This document shows positions 11,613 through 20,735 of a stretch of DNA of 54,055 nt, one piece after another. Origin of the DNA: Prorocentrum cordatum (lineage: Eukaryota; Sar; Dinophyceae; Prorocentrales; Prorocentraceae); assembly GCA_963575745.1 (NCBI GenBank), contig CAUYUJ010018311.1, forward strand, positions 135,001-189,055, written 5' to 3'. Position 1 is the first letter of the stretch; the number at the start of each line of letters is the position of its first letter. A program made the translations under genes and the position numbers. The notes below the pieces were generated by a model that made no database searches, had not been told where the DNA came from, and saw nothing but the letters and a program-made list of their open reading frames with translations.

Positions 11613-11819
11613 GAGGGGCGCGGAGCGCGGAGCGGTGGGGGAGGAGGATCAGCACACCGCACCGAGATGCACTGCCACCATGGCTGGGCGGGGCAATCCT
11701 GGTCCCTGGCATGGTGCTCACGCCATCTGGGCCGAGGCCAGGATCGTCCGTACACCAGCGCAGGGCCCAGGACGGCCCTGGCCTGACATGGTGGTGGCGT
11801 ATAGATGCCTTTGCGGAGC

Positions 11820-11885
11820 AGAGGAAGAAGACGAAGAGGAGGAGGAGGAGGAGGAGGAGGAGGAGGGGGAGGGGAAGGAGAAGGG
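11820..11885. repeat. GGA-type microsatellite
   Basis: Imperfect GGA/GAA run of about 65 bp. Confidence 0.9.
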
Positions 11886-12059
11886 CGACTCGTAGGCTGA
11901 GGCGTCTGGCGCGCTTTGGACGCAGATCTCGATCGGTCTATTCCGTCGGGGCAGGATTTCCTTCTTGTCCACGCGCGCGCGGTCGCCTGATCCGCAACAC
12001 CTCAGATTCCTCAGATTCCTCACTCGTCTCACGCAAGTGTCTCGCGGTAATGGTGGGTT

Positions 12060-12986
12060 GAAGGGTGGATGCATCACTGGCAGTTCCTTCCTCCAGCAGC
12101 GCTCAGAAACTCCAGCTTAGATTTTGTTCAGGCTCGTAGTACACGAGACCACTGCGCGCGACGACTGTCGATTCCCAAGCAGCCAGTTCGAGGGGTAAGG
12201 TATCCATAAACATTGGGGGGATGGGCCCTCTGCTATTTAGGGATTCGGTTCGGTAACAGGCGGCGCGACGCCGTGTTGAGGCTCGACGTCGTCGGTCTGG
12301 CCCTTGATGCTACGTTTGCTCCTACCCCCTTCTACCCGCCATCACCCCTTTCCATTTTTGATCTGCGATAGGCTCGCCGTCAGGGGGAGAAGGTTGGGTG
12401 GAAGGGCGGTGGAAGGGGAGAGGCACAGCAGCTGTCTCATGCTGCGCGACCACTGCCTTGCTGTGCGATTACTTCTTGTGCTAAGCGTGGAAGCACGGAG
12501 GAGGTCACAGACTTTGGATGAGAGTTTTTTAGGTGGAAGCAGCGCTGGCTAGTGCATCCGAGCAGCACGGGGTTGCTACCGGCTCCCTGTGTACCGACGA
12601 CGCCAGCGGCGCATCACCGGCCGGGCCGCTCCCTGGAAGTTTGACCCAGTGGCGCGCAGACTCAAAAGTCGTGACGCAGCGCGCATGCCAGCTGTCCTTG
12701 CTGGGGCATGCCCGAAGGCTTCTTTGGAGTATCTAGTGGCTTTTTCGGCCCATCCCGCCAGCGTGCCCAGGTTGAAGGTCTGAGGCCTCTCGGATGCCAA
12801 TCGGGATCTTTTGGGAGGTCTCTCGGAAGCTTCTTGGCGGCGGTTCTGGAGGTGTCTTGGGGCCTCTCGGCGCATCATCATCTGGGGGGCCGTGGGAGCG
12901 TGCGGCTCGAGCAAGAGCCCTCCCGGGGCCGCGCGACCCGCCGAGCGGATCGCAGCCCCCCCCCCCCCCTGCCGCCCTCGGATCCG
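12060..12986. other. Region upstream of the RCC1-like gene
   Basis: No gene is supported. An open frame runs from 12708 into the RCC1-like gene, but its first 93 codons have no repeat character and match the style of the GGCCT/CTCTTGG repeats. A C-run at 12957-12969 precedes the chosen start and could be a pyrimidine tract for SL trans-splicing. No convincing SL relic is present. Confidence 0.4.
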
Positions 12987-14255
12987 ATGGTCGCCGCGGG
13001 AGAGTGCCACACCGTTCTGCTCCAGAGCGACGGAACGGCCGTGACCTGCGGCGGTAACGAGTGCGGCCAGTGCGACCTCGCTGCGCCGGCTGCTGGCCTG
13101 GCCTGCGCACAGGTCGCCGGAGGAGCGCTCCACACGGTCCTGCTCCAGAGCGACGGGACGGCCGTTGCCTGCGGCGACAACGAGTTCGGCCAGTGCGACC
13201 TTCCCGCGCCGGTTGCAAATCGGACTTACACCCACGTTGCGTCAGGAGTGGCTCACACAGTTCTACTCCAGAGCGACGGCACGGCCGTGGCCTGCGGCCA
13301 CAACGTTTTCGGCCAGTGCGACCTCCCTCCGCTGGCTGCCGACCAGGCTTACACAGACGTTGCTGCTGGAGGGGGCCACACGGTTCTGCTCAGGAGCGAC
13401 GGCACGGCCGTGGCTTGCGGCCTCAACGAGTTCGGCCAGTGCGACCTCCCCGCGCTTGCTACGGGTCAGGCTTACACACACGTTGCTGCGGGAGGGGGCC
13501 ACACGGTTCTGCTAAGGAGCGACGGCACGGCCGGAGCCTGCGGCAGCAATATAGACGGCCAGTGCGATCTCCCTCCGCTGGGTGCTGGCCAGGCTTACAC
13601 ACGTGTTTCTGCGGGAGGTGGCCACGCCGTTTTGCTGAGGAGCGACGGTGCGGCAGTGGCCTGCGGCCACAACGTGTTCGGCCAGTGTAACCTCCCAGCG
13701 CTTGCTGCAGGTCGGACTTATACACGCGTTGCAGCTGGATGGTTCCACACGGTTCTGCTCCAGAGCGATGGCACGGCCGTGGCATGCGGAGACAACAGGT
13801 TCGGCCAGTGCGACCTCCCCGCGCCCGTTACGGGCCACACCTTCACAGCGCATCCATTACCAACTGTGTTCCTACAAGCATTTCTCGACGGCAGCTCGAT
13901 GTGTTTCACAACGCTGGGTGGCGTGGAGCGCTGTCGAATCAGAGCGCCCCCCACCGCTCGCCTTGCGCGAGTGTATGGCCAGCTGGTGGCCGAGCGTCGC
14001 GCGGGCAGGTTGCCGGGGCCCCAGCTCGCTCTCGTCGACGCCGTCTTGCCAGGGGGCCGGCGACTGAGCGGCGCCTCGGCCAGGGAGACGGTTGCGGACG
14101 CCTTCGGGCTCCGCGCGCGTGCGCCGAGGATGCGCGTGCACCGCAAGCGGCCCCCGGCCCGCGCAGGCAGGTCTGGGGGGGGCCCTTCTGGCCGCTCACA
14201 AGCGAGCCGCCGAGGCCCCCTTCCGCTTGTAGGCCAGGGAGATGCTTGCCACTAG
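12987..14255 (+). CDS. RCC1-like tandem-repeat protein
   Basis: 422 residues from the chosen ATG at 12987. Residues 2-288 are seven contiguous 41-residue repeats, seen at DNA level as 123-bp units starting at 12990, 13113, 13236, 13359, 13482, 13605 and 13728. Each unit has the pattern VAAGGGHTVLLRSDGTAVACG, N, then FGQCDLP, with His, Gly and Cys residues almost invariant. This is an RCC1/BNR-type repeat likely to form a beta-propeller. The 41-residue unit is shorter than the classic ~50-70-residue RCC1 unit. Residues about 300-360 (CFTTLGGVERCRIR to AVLPGGRRL) are a separate C-terminal segment, perhaps a small beta-rich or ubiquitin-like fold, followed by a basic Arg-rich tail. The start is uncertain because the frame is open upstream to 12708 and repeat 1 begins right at the Met, so a 5' exon may be missing. 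No partner or pathway can be named. Confidence 0.75.
   Translation: MVAAGECHTVLLQSDGTAVTCGGNECGQCDLAAPAAGLACAQVAGGALHTVLLQSDGTAVACGDNEFGQCDLPAPVANRTYTHVASGVAHTVLLQSDGTAVACGHNVFGQCDLPPLAADQAYTDVAAGGGHTVLLRSDGTAVACGLNEFGQCDLPALATGQAYTHVAAGGGHTVLLRSDGTAGACGSNIDGQCDLPPLGAGQAYTRVSAGGGHAVLLRSDGAAVACGHNVFGQCNLPALAAGRTYTRVAAGWFHTVLLQSDGTAVACGDNRFGQCDLPAPVTGHTFTAHPLPTVFLQAFLDGSSMCFTTLGGVERCRIRAPPTARLARVYGQLVAERRAGRLPGPQLALVDAVLPGGRRLSGASARETVADAFGLRARAPRMRVHRKRPPARAGRSGGGPSGRSQASRRGPLPLVGQGDACH
12990..13850 (+). repeat. 123-bp coding tandem repeat, 7 units
   Basis: The units of the RCC1-like gene are strongly alike at the DNA level (for example, GTTCTGCTCCAGAGCGACGG recurs with minor changes). This suggests recent duplication or gene conversion. 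Confidence 0.8.
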
Positions 14256-15088
14256 ACCCCATGTGCATGAGTGCGTCCCGTGGCCCCCCGTGTTCTTTCT
14301 CCTTTGACCCCCCTCGACGTCGCCCACCTGCCTCCCCCCTGACCCTTCCTCTGCTACCCTTCCCGCAGGCCCTGTCCCCGCCCCCCCCACCCTACCTGCT
14401 CCATCCGCAGCCACTCCGACTCAGGTAACTCCGATTCAAGTCGTCCACAAGTTGCCACACGCCTCCCCTAGCTCCCCCTCCAGATCCGCTCCTTCCGCCT
14501 GCGGTCCCCTCCGATGTTTTCCAGAGTCGACTCGTCCCCTTGCCGCTTGCAGCTCCCCGACCAACCCCGCCCCAGCTCCACCCGCAGCCTTCTGATATGA
14601 CTCCAGAGTAAAGTTCTCCGCAGGCCACCTCCAGTTCCCTCCCTGGTTTCCCCCCCGATCCCATTCCTTCCCCAGCTACATCCCCGGTTCCATCCGCAGG
14701 CACGATCCCTCGACTGCAATCCAGAAGCGAAGCTGTCTACAAGCTCAACTCCGATTTCCCCTACAGCTGTCTCACTGGGCGCGCTGCCACGTTGCGTCAA
14801 GTGTCTCATCCAGCTGTATGGCTGCCAGACTTCAAGGCCAAAACCAAAGGCACGTCAGCCCCGACCGTGTAAGCACTTACCCGTTACGAAAGGTATTCAT
14901 ATTGGGCAATGTCTATTACAGCCACGCCAAGCGGGCTTGCTTCCCCTCCGCTCCTGGCACGACTCCCTTCGACCTTGACGGGTGTTAGCCTGCGTGAACC
15001 CCAAACAGTGACTTCTTGCAACGTATGTGGTGCAATCTAGATGGTGTAGTCTATGTGGTGCCATCCACGTGGTGCAATCAGTGTGTTT
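14256..15088. other. Gene-free pyrimidine-rich stretch
   Basis: C/T-rich DNA with recurring AGCTCC and CCGCAGGC words. No gene is recognised. The end (15015-15075) has a TGCAACGTATGTGGTGCAATCT block that recurs at about 41398-41432 ahead of another CAATG field. Confidence 0.45.
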
Positions 15089-15560
15089 CAATGTCAAGCA
15101 ATGCAAAGCAACGCAAAGCAATGCAACGTAATGCGATTGCAATGCAATGCCATGCAATTGCAATGCAATGCGATCGCAAAGCAATACGATTCAATGTAAA
15201 GCAGTGCCGGACAATGCCGAGTAACGCAATGCAGAGCAACGCAAAGCAAGGCGAAGCAACGCAATGCAACACAATGCAATGCAATGCAATGCGCTGCAAC
15301 GCAATGCGATTGCAATGTCATGTGATTGTAACGCAATGCAAAGCAATTCGATGCGATGCGATTATAATGCGATGCAATGTGATCGCAATGCAAGAAAATC
15401 AGAGCAATGCAGCACACTGCGATTGCAATGCAATGCAATGCAATGCAACGCAACGCAACGCAATGCGATTGCATCGCAATGCACATTCAAAGCAATCCAT
15501 GTTCCATGCGACTTTTATGCATTGCAGTGCGATGCGATTGCAATGCAATGCAACGGGGAG
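15089..15560. repeat. Degenerate CAATG/GCAAC pentamer field
   Basis: About 470 bp built from GCAAT, GCAAC, GCAAA and GCGAT words with 5-bp phasing largely kept, for example GATTGCAATGCAATGC. Several frames stay open and encode Cys/Asn/Met-rich nonsense. The field at 41860-42290 is of the same kind. Confidence 0.85.
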
Positions 15561-15944
15561 GAGGGGGTGCAGCGGGGCGGCGGCGACGGGCGGGAACAGG
15601 GCAGGCCTCGAACGGGTCCAGTTCTTGAGAAGCGGACGAAGAACCCCTTAAGTGCAAGCACTGTTTGGGGAACAGTGCATGACCATCTCATGATAAAGCT
15701 TCTTCCCCTGTCATTTCACAAGGGGGCCACTTTTACTCCATTATGATTCTCTCCCCGCGTGGAGTTACAACAACCACATCTCTCCTGGGCGACTTCTCTT
15801 CAAACGTTCGGAATGGGGATGTACTGATGGGGGCTCCAGCGCGTCGATACTTCCTGCAGCCACTGCTCGAGTACACCAGGGCTCTCCGCGGCAGCGATCA
15901 GCGCAGCTCTCAGCAGATTCGGAGTAACCATCCTCGTCCAGCCA

Positions 15945-16145
15945 TATGGGGCGCTCCAGACAGGGCCTCGCTTTCGAGGATCGAAGGAGCTGTCACCCCT
16001 TACGAACCCGGCGGAAGGCGGCGGAAGGTGGCGGAGGGCGGCTCTGCCGGCGGAAGCCAACGGAAGTAAACATTGGCTTCCGAAGAGGTGGCAAGGTTTT
16101 ATGCTTCAGTGTTTCCAGAACCCGCCATGTATCGCCGACAGCATC
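15945..16145 (+). repeat. GGCGGAAGT-containing dispersed repeat, copy 2
   Basis: Shares with 11395-11612 the ordered words TTTCGAGGATCGAA, GGCGGAAGG, GGCGGAAGCC, AGAGGT, CAGTGTTTCC and CCGCCA. Confidence 0.6.
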
Positions 16146-16179
16146 AATAGTTATCAACCCCCTTTTCCCCTTTCAGCCA

Positions 16180-16425
16180 CCCCCTCCGAAACGACCTCCC
16201 GGATCCGTGGCCCGGGAGCCCCTTGGACGTCCCTGCAGGAGGCCTCCCAAGCTTTTCAAAGCTCCTGGAAGCCCTTGCTGGGCCTAGGCAATGGGCCCAA
16301 ATCGGCCAGGAGGGCGGCCGAACGCCCCCCCGAGGGCCTCAAGAGGCCCCAGACACCCACCAGACGCCCGAAGACGGCCCAAAGAAGACCCCCAAGAGGC
16401 TGTCAAGACGCAGAATAACATTGAT
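16180..16425. repeat. Degenerate GGCCC-AAGAGG repeats, left flank of the retrogene
   Basis: Words such as GGCCTCAAGAGGCCCCAGAC and GACGGCCCAAAGAAGACCCC recur without fixed period. The same style continues on the other side of the phosphoribulokinase insert (18130-18390), in keeping with insertion into a pre-existing repeat block. Confidence 0.55.
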
Positions 16426-16518
16426 TTCGATTGTTGTTGTATGATTTGAGGAGTGCCCTGTTCTTCGGTCTTCTGGGCGGCCGAGATCGCTTGGGAGGCC
16501 AGAAACTCGCCCCAAAAC

Positions 16519-16533
16519 CATCCGAAAGGGATT
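16519..16533 (+). repeat. Target-site duplication, left copy (15 bp)
   Basis: CATCCGAAAGGGATT lies immediately 5' of the spliced-leader sequence and is repeated exactly at 18121-18135, immediately 3' of the A-tract. Confidence 0.9.
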
Positions 16534-16555
16534 TCCGTAGCCATTTTGGCTCAAG
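16534..16555 (+). other. Full-length DinoSL relic in genomic DNA
   Basis: All 22 positions match the known dinoflagellate spliced leader, beginning TCCGTAGCC and ending GGCTCAAG, in the T form of the variable first base. It is followed by CCGCT and not by the GT donor expected in an SL RNA gene. It is therefore the 5' end of a trans-spliced mRNA copied back into DNA. Confidence 0.93.
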
Positions 16556-16570
16556 CCGCTCTGGCTCGAG
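16556..16570 (+). other. Probable older, decayed SL relic
   Basis: CCGCTCTGGCTCGAG matches the last 15 nt of the SL at 11 of 15 positions and directly follows the complete SL. An earlier SL trimmed at the AG inside the leader by a new round of trans-splicing would leave exactly these 15 nt. Confidence 0.6.
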
Positions 16571-16639
16571 ACAGCGCCGGGGCCCGGCCTCGCCTCTCAC
16601 GCCGCCCGCGGCCGCCTGTGGCGGGCAGACGGGCCGAGC

Positions 16640-17959
16640 ATGCCCTCCTCCAGATCCCGGTCCGCGCTGCTCCCCGTGGGCCTCGCGGCGGCGTGCCTCT
16701 GCGCGGGCCGCGTCTTCGTGGCCCCGCGCCCGCCCAGCCTGCGGCCGCAGGGCGGCAGGGCGCTCACCGCGCGGCAGGGCGCGGCCAACAGCGTGCCGAC
16801 GGGCCTCGTGTACCCCTCGCCGGAGGAGGCGGCGAAGACGCGCGAGGTGGACGGCATCAAGCTGTACTCCACCCACGCCTGGACCGACGACATGGTGCCC
16901 ATCCTCGAGGCCAAGAGCAAACCGGCGCAGGCGCCAGTGATGATCGGCGTGGCCGCGGACTCCGGCTGCGGCAAGTCCACGTTCCTCAGGCGCGTGCTCG
17001 GCGCTTTGGGCACCGAGTTAAGCTACTCAAAATGGCTGACGGTCATGTACCATCGGACATCGGGAAACGAGCAAACGGCCATCGGACATATGATATGCAA
17101 GCCCAGGCACACGCCCATCGGCGACATGCTGACGGTCATCTGCCTGGACGACTACCACATCAACGACCGCGCCGGCCGCAAGGCGACCTCTCTGAGCGCG
17201 CTGGACGCCCGCGAGAACGACTTCGCGCTGATGGGAGCGCAGATCGAGGCCCTGAAGCAGGGCAAGGCCATCTACAAGCCGATCTACAACCACGACACCG
17301 GCAACAAGGACCCCCCCGAGCTGATCCAGCCGAACAAGGTCTTCGTCGTGGAGGGCCTCCACCCGATCTACGACGAGAAGGTGCGTGCTAACCTCGACAT
17401 GGCACTCTACATCGACATCGTCGACGACGTCAAGTTCGCCTGGAAGATCCAGCGCGACGTGGCCGAGCGCGGCTGGACCGAGGATCAGGTCAGGGAGGAT
17501 ATCGAGAAGAGGCTGCCCGACTTCGCCCAATACGTTGACCCGCAAAAGAAGGACGCCGACGTGGTCCTGCGCTACGAGCCCTCCGACCAGGGCCTGCCTT
17601 ACCTCAAGGTCAAGCTCATCCAGAAGAAGGGTGGCGCTTTCCCGGCGATCTCGCTCAAGAAGGAGCTGTCCCTCACTGGGAGCAAGCCGGGCGCCACTAT
17701 CAAGCAGTACGATGACGATTGGTACGGCAGCCCAGTGAGGGTAATCGAGATGGACGGAGAGATCGACATGGACAACATGGCCGAGCAGGTGGCCGAGATC
17801 GAGGCCAACATCGAGGGTCTGAATGGCCGCAGTCCCAGCGAGCTCACGGATGCGATGGTCAAGCTTAAGGACAGCCCTGGTTCGCAGAACGGCACTGGGC
17901 TCCTTCAGGCTATCATCGCCATGAAGATCCGCGAGGTTTACGACAAGCTCACCGCCTGA
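16640..17959 (+). CDS. prk: Plastid phosphoribulokinase (retroposed copy)
   Basis: Phosphoribulokinase converts ribulose 5-phosphate and ATP to ribulose 1,5-bisphosphate, the CO2 acceptor of the Calvin cycle, in the plastid. The 439-residue frame has a hydrophobic leader (LLPVGLAAACLC, 11-21), then FVAP at 26-29, the plastid-targeting motif of peridinin dinoflagellates. The P-loop GVAADSGCGKST is at 103-114 and VICLDDYH at 166-173. VVEGLHPIYD (236-245), FAWKIQRD (266-273), YVDPQKKDAD (298-307) and the family-typical C-terminus GSQNGTGLLQ (415-424) follow. Cys110 and Cys168 correspond to the redox-regulated Cys16/Cys55 pair of spinach; the plant C-terminal Cys pair is absent. The segment of about residues 126-156 is extra and may be a 90-nt intron (17017-17106). 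No other disabling change is seen. The start is the first ATG after the SL, with a 5'UTR of about 70 nt after the second relic. It may be one of several copies in the genome. Confidence 0.93.
   Translation: MPSSRSRSALLPVGLAAACLCAGRVFVAPRPPSLRPQGGRALTARQGAANSVPTGLVYPSPEEAAKTREVDGIKLYSTHAWTDDMVPILEAKSKPAQAPVMIGVAADSGCGKSTFLRRVLGALGTELSYSKWLTVMYHRTSGNEQTAIGHMICKPRHTPIGDMLTVICLDDYHINDRAGRKATSLSALDARENDFALMGAQIEALKQGKAIYKPIYNHDTGNKDPPELIQPNKVFVVEGLHPIYDEKVRANLDMALYIDIVDDVKFAWKIQRDVAERGWTEDQVREDIEKRLPDFAQYVDPQKKDADVVLRYEPSDQGLPYLKVKLIQKKGGAFPAISLKKELSLTGSKPGATIKQYDDDWYGSPVRVIEMDGEIDMDNMAEQVAEIEANIEGLNGRSPSELTDAMVKLKDSPGSQNGTGLLQAIIAMKIREVYDKLTA
17017..17106 (+). other. Candidate 90-nt GT-AG intron, or in-frame insertion, in prk
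   Basis: Starts GTTAAGC and ends AAGCCCAG, is 90 nt long, stop-free, phase 2, and visibly more A/T-rich than the flanking coding DNA. Removing it joins GALGTE to HTPIGDML and shortens the loop between Cys110 and VICLDDYH. The segment and its right flank share the 12-mer GCTGACGGTCAT (17035 and 17128). CCATCGGACAT occurs twice within it, and a related CCATCGGCGACAT lies in the downstream coding sequence. Both an intron gained after retroposition and a retained coding insertion fit the sequence. Confidence 0.5.
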
Positions 17960-18120
17960 TCTTGGCATTACCGAGAGGGTGATGCAGCGTTGCGGCTTCG
18001 TCTTGAAGTATGTTCTACAGGTTTTGTTTTGTTAAATACAAGCGTGAGAAGTTTTCCGGCACAGACCATGGTTCAACATCCAGGTCGTTCGTCACATTTT
18101 GACAGGTGTTCAAAAAAAAA
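17960..18120 (+). other. prk 3'UTR and short poly(A) tract
   Basis: 153 nt of sequence after the stop, somewhat A/T-richer than the CDS, end in eight A (18113-18120) directly before the right target-site duplication. This is the 3' end of a retroposed polyadenylated mRNA. Confidence 0.85.
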
Positions 18121-18135
18121 CATCCGAAAGGGATT
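18121..18135 (+). repeat. Target-site duplication, right copy (15 bp)
   Basis: Exact second copy of the 15 bp at 16519-16533, bounding a 1587-bp insert. Confidence 0.9.
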
Positions 18136-18390
18136 CCAGTCAGTCCAAGAGGGCCCCACGACGGCACAGCAGGGTTCCAAGATGGCCCAAGAGAGCCCCA
18201 TGGCGGCCCAAGATGGCCCCCAGACACCCTCCGAAGCATTCCAAATCGTGACCCAGTCGTTCAGGGAGACCGCGGTTGGAGGCAGGGTGGCCCGAGGAAG
18301 CCCCCAGAGGCCCCCAGAAGACTCCCAGGAGCCCTCCAGAAGGCCACAAGAAGCCCTGAAAAACTTCCGTGAGACCCGCAGGCGCTATCC
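18136..18390. repeat. Degenerate GGCCC-AAGAGG repeats, right flank of the retrogene
   Basis: Words such as AAGATGGCCCAAGAGAGCCCC recur irregularly. Related blocks lie at 18955-19470, 33000-33110, 39280-39480, 43015-43590 and 44430-44525. Confidence 0.6.
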
Positions 18391-18629
18391 ATGAAGGGGC
18401 CTCCACAAAAGAGCTGAGGAGGATGTGGAAGAATTCGCAGGGTAGGGTGCGAATAACAAATAATCATGCAGGAATAACCTTTAAACATTGTCATTAAAAC
18501 GGCGATGCTGGAAAAAGCAACAAGGAGTTATCGCTAATTGTCTGTTTGACCTTCTCGTCCTTCCGCTTGCGTGCCAAGCTTCACGGACCAAGGTGCATGG
18601 CGCGAAGCAGCAATGCAGTCTTTTTTATG

Positions 18630-18742
18630 TGTGTGTGTGTGTCCTATTCCGCCAGCGCAGTCACTCTGCCTAGCCGCCGAAGCAAAAAGTGTGTGTGTGT
18701 GTATGTGTGTGTATGTATGTATGTGTGTATATGTGTGTGTCG
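18630..18742. repeat. (GT)n / GTAT microsatellites
   Basis: Two GT-rich runs, 18630-18643 and 18692-18742. Confidence 0.85.
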
Positions 18743-18954
18743 GGGTACAGGGTCGGGGGCCTTCTCCCAGCTGCCTCTGGTCGCAGCGCCCGGGAGCTTC
18801 AGACGTCCTGCGTGGCTCCGGACGATCCCAGATAGCTTCAAGACGGCCCAAGAAAACTCGACGAGCGCTCCCCTCCAGAGGGCCAAAAAAGACAAACATC
18901 AAGGATTTCCCGAAGGTTTTTCAGTGTTTCTGGGGTTCGCGACTTTCGAGCTTA

Positions 18955-19470
18955 CTACGCTCCACGACGGCCCAAGAGGCACCTAAGAGGGCCCCAAAGC
19001 GGTCCAAGAGGGTCCCAGGACGGCCCCAAGAGGGGCCCAAGGCGGCCCAAGTGGGCTTTAAGACGGCCCCAAGAGGGGCCCAATAGCAGGAGCCCGAAAC
19101 GAAAATTCGAGCCTTCCGTACCACAAGATGCCCCCAGACGGCCCAAGAGGACTCGACGAGCGCTCCCCAGAGGGCCCCAAGTGGCAAAAACCGGTGATTT
19201 TCGGGGCTCTCGACTTTTCGAGCTTCCAGCGCTCCACGACGTCCCAAGAGTCCACAAGGCCGCGCCAAGACGGGCCATGAGGCCCCGAAGAGCGCAAATT
19301 AGTTCCGGCCCTAGAGGCGCCCAGGGCGCCCCAGACGATCCCAACAGGGGCCCGAGCGCAGGAGCCCGAAGCGACAATTCGAGCCTTCCGTCCCAAGGTG
19401 GCCCCGGGGCGCCCAGCAGAATTCGACGAGCGATCCCCAGAGGGCCCCAAGAGATAAGAATCAATGCTGT
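18955..19470. repeat. Degenerate GGCCC-AAGAGG repeat block
   Basis: Many variants of GGCCCCAAGAGGGGCCCAA, mixed with repeated sentence-like units containing TCGACTTTTCGAGCTTCC and GGAGCCCGAA(A/G)CGA. No gene is supported. Confidence 0.6.
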
Positions 19471-19570
19471 TCTTTAGGTTGTCGGGCGCGGTGCTGGAAG
19501 GCCGGCTGTTTCCAAAAGGTGCTGCTGGATTTGCGCGCGTTGTGTCTTCGCTGCTCGCTGTTTCTTTTTC

Positions 19571-19755
19571 CCAACCATCCTGTGGTGTTGGGTCCTCGTT
19601 TTGAAGAGACGTCGCCCCGCGTTCCTCCTCCTCCTTCCTCCTCCTCCCCTTCCTCCCCTTCCCAACCATCCTGTGGTGTTGGGTCCTCGTTTTGAAGAGA
19701 CGTCGCCCCGCGTTCCTCCTCCTCCTTCCTCCTCCTCCCCTTCCTCCCCCCTCCT
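19571..19755. repeat. 91-bp direct duplication ending in TCC repeats
   Basis: CCAACCATCCTGTGGTGTTG and the following ~80 bp occur at 19571 and again at 19662. Each copy ends in TCCTCC sequence. Confidence 0.85.
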
Positions 19756-19769
19756 CCCCCTCCCACACC

Positions 19770-20735
19770 CATTCTGGCACACCCCTCACACGTTTCGTGG
19801 CCCCATAGGGAGCTCCACCGAAGGCCCCAGTGGCTGCGCTGGCATGCGGTTCCACACCCCGTTCTGGCACACCCCTCACACGTTTCGTGACCCCATAGGG
19901 AGCTCCACCGAAGGCCCCAGTGGCTGCGCCCGCATGCGGTTCCACCCCCATTCTGGCACACCCCTCACACGTTTCGTGACCCCATAGGGAGCTCCACCGA
20001 AGGCCCCAGTGGCTGCGCCCGCATGCGGTTCCACCCCCCGTTCTGGCACACCCCTCACACGTTTCGTGGCCCCATAGGGAGCTCCACCGAAGGCCCCAGT
20101 GGCTGCGCCCGCATGCGGTTCCAACCCCCCTTCTGGCACACCCCTCACACGTTTCGTGGCCCCATAGGGAGCTCCACCGAAGGCCCCAGTGGCTGCGCCC
20201 GCATGCGGTTCCACCCCCCTTCTGGCACACCCCTCACACGTTTCGTGGCCCCATAGGGAGCTCCACCGAACGCTCCAGTGGCTGCGCTCGCATGCGGTTC
20301 CACCCCCCATTTCGGCACACCCCTCACACGCTTCGTGGGTGGCTCCATGGGGAGCTCCACCGAACGCCCCAGTGGCTGCGCTCGCATGTGGTTCCCCCCC
20401 CCATTTCGGCACACCCCTCACACGGTTCGTGGCCCCATAGAGAGCTCCACCGAAGGCCCCAGTGGCTGCGCTCGCATGCGGTTCCACCCCCTTTTTCGGC
20501 ACGCCCTTCACACGTCTCGTGGCCCCATAGGGAGCTCCACCGAACGCCGCAGTGGCTGCGCTCGCATGCGGTTCCACCCCCCATTTCGGCACACCCCTCA
20601 CACGTTTCGTGGCTCCATAGGGAGCTCCACCGAAGGCCCCAGTGGCTGCGCTGGCATGCGGTTCCACACCCCATTCTGGCACACCCCTCGCACGTTTCGT
20701 GGCCCCATAGGGGGCTCCACCAAAGGTCCCAGTGG
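19770..20735. repeat. ~90-bp tandem array, about 10-11 copies
   Basis: Units of 89-90 bp run from TTCTGGCACACCCCTCACAC through GGGAGCTCCACCGAAGGCCC to GCATGCGGTTCCAC. On the minus strand 90-bp units give a 30-residue repeat with Cys (WGHETCEGCA), but 1-bp length changes between units shift the frame repeatedly, so coding is unlikely. Confidence 0.85.

Noticed and set aside
12890-12925. Possible decayed SL relic upstream of the RCC1-like gene (GTGCGGCTCGAGCAAG)
   Set aside because: Only GGCTCGAG resembles the SL end; too short and too degenerate to support.
13000-14255. Minus-strand frames opposite the RCC1-like gene
   Set aside because: Mirror of the 123-bp coding repeats with no independent motif.
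16534-16555. SL RNA gene
   Set aside because: The SL is not followed by a GT splice donor, and target duplications plus an A-tract bound the insert. It is an mRNA relic.
17027-17968. Minus-strand 313-codon frame opposite prk
   Set aside because: A shadow of the high-GC prk coding sequence; the plus frame has every kinase motif.
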